Made by a program: the position numbers and the translations under genes. A stretch of DNA of 19,645 nt from an uncultured Campylobacter sp. (lineage in GTDB: Bacteria; Campylobacterota; Campylobacteria; Campylobacterales; Campylobacteraceae), in assembly GCF_938045405.1 (NCBI RefSeq), contig NZ_CALIMW010000226.1, forward strand, positions 1-19,645, given 5' to 3'. Numbering within the stretch: position 1 is the stretch's first letter; the number at the start of each line of letters is the position of its first letter. This document shows positions 14,829-19,645 of this stretch, in pieces. The notes beneath the pieces were generated by a model. That model was not told the DNA's origin and did not search any database. It saw only the letters and a list, made by a program, of their open reading frames with translations.

Positions 14829-16130
14829 CTACCTTACGCTAAGTCCTTCGTCCAGGTATTTGATGACAGGGTAGATAAATAGCTCTATTACGCGCCTTTT
14901 ACCTACTTTTACTTCAGCCGTTACGCTCATACCGGGCTCGATCTCCTTTTTGATCCCATCTACGATCAAAAATGTAGAATCCGGTCTGATCTTTACTTCG
15001 TAAATTTCTCCCAGCTTCTCATCGTTTATCGCATCGTTTGCTATGTGGATTAGCTCACCCTCAAGTTTGCCGTATTTTTGAAAGTCGAAGGTTTGAACCT
15101 TAATGGCTACGCTTTGATTGTTCTCCAGATAGCCTATGTCTTTATTTAGAACGTTTGCTTTGATGATCAAAGGCTTATCGCTAGGCACTATAGAGATTAA
15201 ATTTTCTTGATTTGTGATGGCGGTTCCTTGCGTATTTACGAGTAGCTTTCCCACGAAGCCATCAACCGGAGAGGAGATGATCTGCTGTCTGGTTTGAAAC
15301 AAGATCGCATTGATCTCCGCTTTTAGCGAGCTTGCTTCTTTTTGCTTGGCTAGCATCTCATCGAGCCATTTAGATATGCTTTGGCTTTTAAAGGCCTCCA
15401 GCTCCTTAGCTAGCTCATCTAAATTCGCCCTTTGCTCGGCAAGTTTTTCTTTTGAAATTTTAAGATTGGAGTTTAGCTCAATTACCTTTGATTTGAGCTC
15501 ATATAGATCCTTGCGCGCTATTATATCTTTTACTTTATTTAGATTGTTTAACCGCGCTTCATCTATCTTTAAAATTCCGCTTAGTCTCTCGACTTCTAAA
15601 TTAGTAGAGTTTATCCCCATTTGCAGAGCTTGCATTTTTAGATTATATACGTTTATGCTCTCTTCGTAGTTTGATTTTTGCGTATTGTATAAGCTCAGCT
15701 CATCTGCGCTGATGTTAGCATCTAAACTTTTGCCCGAGCTTAGAGCGTCGAGCCTTTTTATCGAGTATTCAAGTAGAGCTAGGCTTTCTTGCTTGGTGGA
15801 TAAATTTACCGTAGAGACGCTTGGATCGATTAAGATTAGATGATCGCCCTTTTTTACTCTATCACCCTCTTTTACTAAAATTTTAGAGACGACGCCGCTT
15901 TCGAGCGATTTTAAAATTTTAATCTCGCCGTCGGGTACTACTTTGCCGTTAGCGCTTACTACGATATCAACTTTGGCAAATACCATCCACAGCACGGCAA
16001 ATATCAAAGCCCCGCAAGCGATCCATAAAATTGATCTTCCCAGCGGGTTTTGCGGAGCATCCTCTATCTCGATTAAAAGAGGCTTGAACTCGTTTGAATC
16101 ATCCTCTATTCTTTTGAAAATTTTTAGCAT
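14829..16130 (-). CDS. hlyD: HlyD family type I secretion periplasmic adaptor
   Basis: 433 residues from the ATG at 16130. A short cytoplasmic N-terminus is followed by one membrane anchor (about 33-53, SILWIACGALIFAVLWMVFA). The first lipoyl half follows (SANGKVVPDGEIKILKSLESG, VKEGDRVKKGDHLILIDP), then a long coiled-coil hairpin (about 110-280), the second lipoyl half (ISSPVDGFVGKL) and beta domains. The end, PGMSVTAEVKVGKRRVIE with L-P-L-like FIYPVIKYLDEGL, is the signature C-terminus of HlyD-type adaptors. It links the HlyB transporter to the TolC-like channel and contacts the substrate. A TTG start three codons upstream (16139) is possible, but AAAG (16140-16143) directly abuts it, whereas it lies about nine bases before the ATG. 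The gene starts only 24 bp after the toxin stop and is probably cotranscribed with the toxin-antitoxin pair. Confidence 0.93.
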   Translation of the reverse strand: MLKIFKRIEDDSNEFKPLLIEIEDAPQNPLGRSILWIACGALIFAVLWMVFAKVDIVVSANGKVVPDGEIKILKSLESGVVSKILVKEGDRVKKGDHLILIDPSVSTVNLSTKQESLALLEYSIKRLDALSSGKSLDANISADELSLYNTQKSNYEESINVYNLKMQALQMGINSTNLEVERLSGILKIDEARLNNLNKVKDIIARKDLYELKSKVIELNSNLKISKEKLAEQRANLDELAKELEAFKSQSISKWLDEMLAKQKEASSLKAEINAILFQTRQQIISSPVDGFVGKLLVNTQGTAITNQENLISIVPSDKPLIIKANVLNKDIGYLENNQSVAIKVQTFDFQKYGKLEGELIHIANDAINDEKLGEIYEVKIRPDSTFLIVDGIKKEIEPGMSVTAEVKVGKRRVIELFIYPVIKYLDEGLSVR

Positions 16131-16154
16131 TGTTTGCAACTTTAATCTAATAAA

Positions 16155-16436
16155 TTATTTCATAGCATGGCTATTGCGTTTAAATATCGCTAGTATTTTT
16201 ATGGCGTCTTTGCTTACGCGAAACGGCACCGTATAGCCTTTAAAAACCAGATCCCTAGTATCTTTACGGTTGAGTTTAGGATTTTTTCTAAAACTATATG
16301 GGCGATTTGGAATGTCTAAAATTTTAACAATCAAATCATCTGCAAATTTAGCTGCCCTTTGGGAACTATCTTGCGCGATAAACATAATAATTTTATCCAA
16401 ATCATTAAGAAATTCTTCGCTATAGACAAGATTCAT
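16155..16436 (-). CDS. RelE/ParE superfamily toxin
   Basis: 93 residues, the usual size for the family. Seen: MNLVYSEEFLNDLDKIIMFIA, an N-terminal strand and helix as in ParE/RelE toxins; a middle with DIPNRPYSFRKNP; and the C-terminal strands DLVFKGYTVPFRVSKDAIKILAIFK, the basic beta-sheet part carrying the family's functional residues. Such toxins either cut ribosome-bound mRNA (RelE type) or poison gyrase (ParE type); the sequence alone does not decide. Its start lies 3 bp after the stop of the upstream antitoxin gene, the normal antitoxin-first order. It sits between hlyB and hlyD on the same strand, an unusual position. The frame is intact with no sign of decay. Confidence 0.85.
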   Translation of the reverse strand: MNLVYSEEFLNDLDKIIMFIAQDSSQRAAKFADDLIVKILDIPNRPYSFRKNPKLNRKDTRDLVFKGYTVPFRVSKDAIKILAIFKRNSHAMK

Positions 16437-16439
16437 ATC

Positions 16440-16676
16440 TTAGGCCATTTTTTTAAAAAGCGTATTTAAATGCTCCAACATTTCCTCGTGCGAGCGATAT
16501 TTTAGCTCGCCCCTATCGTCGGCATCCGAAATTTCCATAAGTCTAGCTTCATCCTGTGGGCTTAAATAATCAGGCTCATTATAGCTTATAACGGCGGTAG
16601 GATCACCTGCGATTATATCCTCTATAGCTTTAAGCGTTTTAGCGTTTGACGTTTGAATATTTATCGATGCAAGCAT
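16440..16676 (-). CDS. Antitoxin partner of the RelE/ParE-type toxin
   Basis: 78 residues. The N-terminal half (MLASINIQTSNAKTLKAIEDIIAG) looks like a small DNA-binding or dimerisation segment. The C-terminal half is acidic and helical (DEARLMEISDADDRGELKYRSHEEMLEHL), as expected for a tail that wraps around the toxin. I do not recognise the exact family; the role comes from size, acidity and the 3-bp spacing to the toxin gene. AAGGA (16683-16687 on the plus strand, reversed) is six bases before the ATG. Antitoxins of this kind normally repress their own promoter, which here would also control hlyD downstream. Confidence 0.78.
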   Translation of the reverse strand: MLASINIQTSNAKTLKAIEDIIAGDPTAVISYNEPDYLSPQDEARLMEISDADDRGELKYRSHEEMLEHLNTLFKKMA

Positions 16677-16682
16677 AGCTTA

Positions 16683-16709
16683 TCCTTGTAGAAATCTAAT
16701 TGAATTATG
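16683..16709 (-). promoter_or_regulatory. Ribosome site and possible -10 box of the toxin-antitoxin unit
   Basis: Reading the minus strand, CATAAT (16709-16704, preceded by GG) is a fair -10 box and AAGGA (16687-16683) a good ribosome site before the antitoxin ATG. The 136-bp gap after hlyB leaves room for an independent promoter, so hlyD may be expressed from it and not only from the hlyB promoter. Confidence 0.45.
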
Positions 16710-16812
16710 CCATAAATTTATAATAAAGCTCTTAAAGGCGGCGACGCGCAATAAATGGGTTTAAATTTAAAAGCGCTCTTGAGTTAAATTTTATCCCGCC
16801 CTACCCTTCGGC

Positions 16813-19179
16813 TTATCCTAGTTGCTTATCATATAAGCTCTTATAGTAGCCGTCCAGAGCCATTAGCTCCTCATGCTTTCCGCGCTCTACGATCTCACCC
16901 TTATCCAGCACTAAAATTTCATCGCAATTCTTGACGGAATTTAGCCTATGCGCGATGATGATGAAGGTTTTTCCCTTTTTGATCTCGCTTAAATTTTGAT
17001 TGATGATGCTTTCGCTTTCGTAATCAAGTGCAGAGGTCGCCTCATCAAAGATTAAAATTTTAGGATTATTTATGAGCGCTCTAGCGATTGCGATGCGCTG
17101 TTTCTGTCCGCCGCTAAGGCTTGAGCCGCGCTCGCCTACGAAGGTATCGTAACCTCCCGCAAGCTCTGCGATAAAATCATGAGCGCCCGCGATCTTGCTA
17201 ACTCTGATGATCTCCTCCATACTCGCTCCGCTTGCGGCAAAGGCGATATTTTCTTTGATACTGCCACTAAATAGATAGTTTTCCTGAAGGACCACGCCGA
17301 TGTTTTGCCTTAAAAGATAGGGATTTAGATGTCTGATATCTATGCCGTCTATGTAAACGGCGCCCGAGCTTTGCAGATAGAGCCGCTCAATAAGCTTTGT
17401 GATAGTGCTTTTTCCGCTGCCGCTTCTGCCTACTATGCCTACGCTTTTGCCAGGCTCTACGTGAAAGCTGATATCTTTTAGCACTAAATTTAGATCCGGC
17501 CTGTATCTGAAATTTACGGCGTCAAATTTTATATCCCCTTCGATATTATTTAGCGCAATGGGTTTATCTGTGCTCTGCTCGGTTGGAGTATTTAATATAT
17601 CTCCTAGCCTATCTACGCTAAGAAGGGCCTGCTGAAATTCATTCCAAAGACCTACCAGCCTCATTACAGGAGCGCTAAATTGCCCCGCAAACATCTGGAA
17701 GGCGATGAGCTGGCCTACGCTTAACTTGCCTTCGATCACAAGCCCCACGCCGAAATATAAAATGCAAAGCGTCATAAGCTTTTGCAGTGCGGAGGCAAAG
17801 CCGCTTGCGACATTGCTTAAATTTGAAAGATTAAAAGATGAGCGGACGTATCTGCCTAGATTTTCCTCCCACATCTTTTGCATACTGCCCTCAATCGCTA
17901 GAGATTTTACTGTCTGCATTCCGGTTACTGCTTCTACTAGATAGGAGTTTGAAGCGGCTCCCATTTGAAATTTATCCTCTAGCCTCTTTCTAAGCACGGG
18001 GGTAATGAAAAAGTAGATCGCAGCAATTACGCTTATAAATGCGATTGCAATTAGCGTGAGTTTAATGCTGTAAAGCAGCATCATAAAGACAAATACGAAG
18101 CTAAATAAAATATCAAGTAGCACGCTTACGCTTTTATTTGCGATAAACTCTCTTATGCTATCTAGTTCTCGCACTCTAGCTACTATGTTTCCAACCTTGC
18201 GGTTCTCAAAGTAGGTCATCGGAAGCAGAGCCAAATGGCTAAAAAGCTCGCTTCCTAGCCTGGCGTCAATTTTAGTAGTAGTGTGCGCGAATATATAATT
18301 TCTACTTAGGCTTAAAAGCATCTCAAATATGATAGTTGCCAAAAATGCAAATGCAATGACATTTAGCGTGCTAATGCTATGATGAGTTAAAACCTTATCT
18401 AGCACCACCTGCGTAAAAAGCGGCGTAACTAGACCGAAAAGCTGCATGATAAATGAAGCCAAAAGTACTTCAAATACAACCCTTTTAAAGCTTAGCATCC
18501 GTTTGTAAAACCAGGCAAAGCCGAATTTGATCTGAGAATTCAGAGTTTTATGAGCTAGCACGATAAACTCGCCACTACAAAGATCAAATAGCTCGCTCGC
18601 ACCTAGCTCTTTTACGGAATTGCCTCCGTCAAATACGATAAATTTAATAGCTGCTTCTTGTCCTTGCGAGGATTTGGATGAGTGGAAGGCTTTAGTCTCT
18701 TTGGTGGAGGAATGGGGTGTATCCGCGGGAGAAGAATTTGCCGCGCCGGAAGAAGATGACGTATTAGAAGATAACGATGCGAATGAAGATGAGTTTAAAG
18801 AATTTGCCGCGCCGCCGCTAGGGCTTAATATCTCCTTAGAACCTGCCGCGTCTTTGGAATTTGCGCTATTTATATCGGCGACCGTCTTGTTAGCATTTGC
18901 CGCTTTAATATCCGCTTTGCTTTGCTGTTCGATCTTTAAGACGTTAAAGTAGCTTCCGTCCTTTTTCTGAAGGATAAAGGGCGGCTTATAGCGCAGCAAA
19001 TTTGAAAGATTTAGCTTTTTGATTTTAGCCTTAAACTCGCAATGCTTAGCCATACGCACCAGCTCTTCGATCTGCGGCTCCTCGCTGCTTAGCGCAAATT
19101 TATTTATAAGCGCCTTGGCATCGAATGGGATATGATTTACGGCGGCTATCAGACCTAGCGAGCCCAGGGCGGTTTGCAT
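16813..19179 (-). CDS. hlyB: HlyB-type type I secretion ABC transporter with Ser-rich insert
   Basis: 788 residues, longer than the usual 700-720. Residues 1 to about 215 are a C39-peptidase-like domain without the catalytic Cys (no DCG motif), so it binds substrate but should not cut it. A Ser/Ala/Asn-rich insert of about 80 residues (90-172) splits this domain. The membrane domain is about 225-520. The nucleotide-binding domain has Walker A GRSGSGKS (584-591), signature LSGGQ (688-692), Walker B ILIFDE (708-713) and the H-loop His744. It powers export of the RTX protein. The ATG at 19179 has AAAGG eight bases upstream. Downstream on the same strand come the toxin-antitoxin pair and hlyD, so the normal hlyB-hlyD pairing is interrupted. 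Confidence 0.95.
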   Translation of the reverse strand: MQTALGSLGLIAAVNHIPFDAKALINKFALSSEEPQIEELVRMAKHCEFKAKIKKLNLSNLLRYKPPFILQKKDGSYFNVLKIEQQSKADIKAANANKTVADINSANSKDAAGSKEILSPSGGAANSLNSSSFASLSSNTSSSSGAANSSPADTPHSSTKETKAFHSSKSSQGQEAAIKFIVFDGGNSVKELGASELFDLCSGEFIVLAHKTLNSQIKFGFAWFYKRMLSFKRVVFEVLLASFIMQLFGLVTPLFTQVVLDKVLTHHSISTLNVIAFAFLATIIFEMLLSLSRNYIFAHTTTKIDARLGSELFSHLALLPMTYFENRKVGNIVARVRELDSIREFIANKSVSVLLDILFSFVFVFMMLLYSIKLTLIAIAFISVIAAIYFFITPVLRKRLEDKFQMGAASNSYLVEAVTGMQTVKSLAIEGSMQKMWEENLGRYVRSSFNLSNLSNVASGFASALQKLMTLCILYFGVGLVIEGKLSVGQLIAFQMFAGQFSAPVMRLVGLWNEFQQALLSVDRLGDILNTPTEQSTDKPIALNNIEGDIKFDAVNFRYRPDLNLVLKDISFHVEPGKSVGIVGRSGSGKSTITKLIERLYLQSSGAVYIDGIDIRHLNPYLLRQNIGVVLQENYLFSGSIKENIAFAASGASMEEIIRVSKIAGAHDFIAELAGGYDTFVGERGSSLSGGQKQRIAIARALINNPKILIFDEATSALDYESESIINQNLSEIKKGKTFIIIAHRLNSVKNCDEILVLDKGEIVERGKHEELMALDGYYKSLYDKQLG

Positions 19180-19409
19180 CGGATACCTTTGAGTGAAATT
19201 TGAAGGAATTCTATTAAGTCTATTTGAAACGGGGCTTAAATTCGGAAGGAATTTTAAAGAAATTTAAGGGATTTGAAGAATTTATTAAGCTAGAACGATG
19301 GTGCGGCGGGAAGGAATGACCAGGAGAGTGTCAAAATTTAAGAAGCCGCTTTAAAACAAAGCTTGGAAATATTTTATAAAGCTTAAGCATACTTTTATAA
19401 ATACGGCTA

Positions 19410-19415
19410 TATAAT
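19410..19415 (+). promoter_or_regulatory. -10 box for the last gene
   Basis: A perfect TATAAT (19410-19415) lies 33 bp before the ATG at 19448. No clear -35 is seen, which is common in epsilonproteobacteria. The 268-bp gap to hlyB also has to hold the divergent hlyB promoter, which I could not place. Confidence 0.5.
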
Positions 19416-19447
19416 CCGCAACAAGGGATAACAAGAAAAGGACTGAT

Positions 19448-19645
19448 ATGAAATTCTACAGGTCTATTAAATTTAAAGCCTTGGCAGGCACGCTGCTTCT
19501 TATAATAATACTTTGCGCCGCATTTATTCGCATCATCCCCGATTACTCCACTTCACGAGGCTTCGCCGTTGTTTCTCTTTCCGACTACAACAAATACAAG
19601 CAAGGATACTGCCTAAAAGAGGATAGAATTTTACCTAAAGAGGAG
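19448..19645 (+). CDS. Unknown membrane-anchored protein, N-terminal part (partial)
   Basis: The first 66 residues are visible before the window ends. The ATG at 19448 has AAAAGGA (19436-19442) five bases upstream and a TATAAT box before that. A basic N-terminus (MKFYRSIKFK) leads into one hydrophobic segment (about 12-30), then a polar exported or periplasmic part with a single Cys56. The family is not recognised. It is divergent from hlyB and there is no sign that it belongs to the secretion system. Confidence 0.75.
   Translation, partial: MKFYRSIKFKALAGTLLLIIILCAAFIRIIPDYSTSRGFAVVSLSDYNKYKQGYCLKEDRILPKEE

Noticed and set aside
16131..16139. TTG start for hlyD three codons upstream of the ATG
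   Set aside because: The only ribosome-site-like bases (AAAG) directly abut the TTG but are well spaced for the ATG at 16130.
18500..19179. HlyB N-terminus as an active C39 peptidase (bacteriocin-type exporter)
   Set aside because: The catalytic Cys motif is missing, no double-glycine leader substrate is nearby, and the partner substrate is an RTX protein with a C-terminal signal.

Overview
The backbone looks like an epsilonproteobacterium, most likely an oral Campylobacter of the gracilis/rectus/showae type. Genes are AT-leaning, with frequent AAATTTTAAA/TAAATTTAAA strings. The surface-polysaccharide genes and the FrpC-like RTX protein with its own type I secretion machinery fit that group. 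The genus is an inference from composition and protein resemblance, not from a marker gene.

Layout. (1) 1-1244: the end of a WbaP/PglC-type sugar transferase, then a Wzz-like chain-length protein. (2) 1245 to about 3975: 2.7 kb with no convincing gene, but with several short repeats and hairpins, including seven CTTAAG palindromes in 323 bp. (3) About 3980-7891: a block unlike its surroundings, GC-richer and spirochaete (Treponema)-like in codon use. Both edges cut through housekeeping genes: fhs has lost its 3' part and gltA its 5' part. fhs, rsuA and gltA also carry five single-base frameshifts, all in A/T runs. In the middle sits an intact operon with a clear promoter and operators: TetR regulator, flavodoxin-ferredoxin fusion, DUF2141 protein. 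The block is either horizontally acquired DNA or an assembly join, and reads must decide. (4) 7997-19179: a complete type I secretion locus. A TolC-like channel, a small membrane-anchored unknown protein and a 1173-residue RTX protein lie on the plus strand. The HlyD adaptor and HlyB transporter lie convergently on the minus strand, with a RelE/ParE-type toxin-antitoxin pair between them. (5) From 19448: the start of an unknown membrane-anchored protein.

How the genes fit together. HlyB, HlyD and TolC should form one channel for the RTX protein. That substrate has an unusual build. Its N-terminus (about residues 20-125) looks like a circularly permuted papain/NlpC-type domain (His32, Cys109). 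An Asp228-Pro229 bond follows, at the start of a module closely matching the self-processing module of Neisseria FrpC. Two RTX blocks follow, which share a 365-bp perfect DNA repeat. If the processing is conserved, calcium would release the N-terminal enzyme-like domain after export. A frameshifted relic of a second such domain lies upstream, and between relic and intact gene is a small membrane-anchored protein that could be an immunity or partner protein. This RTX/relic/partner arrangement is the best candidate for an undescribed system here.
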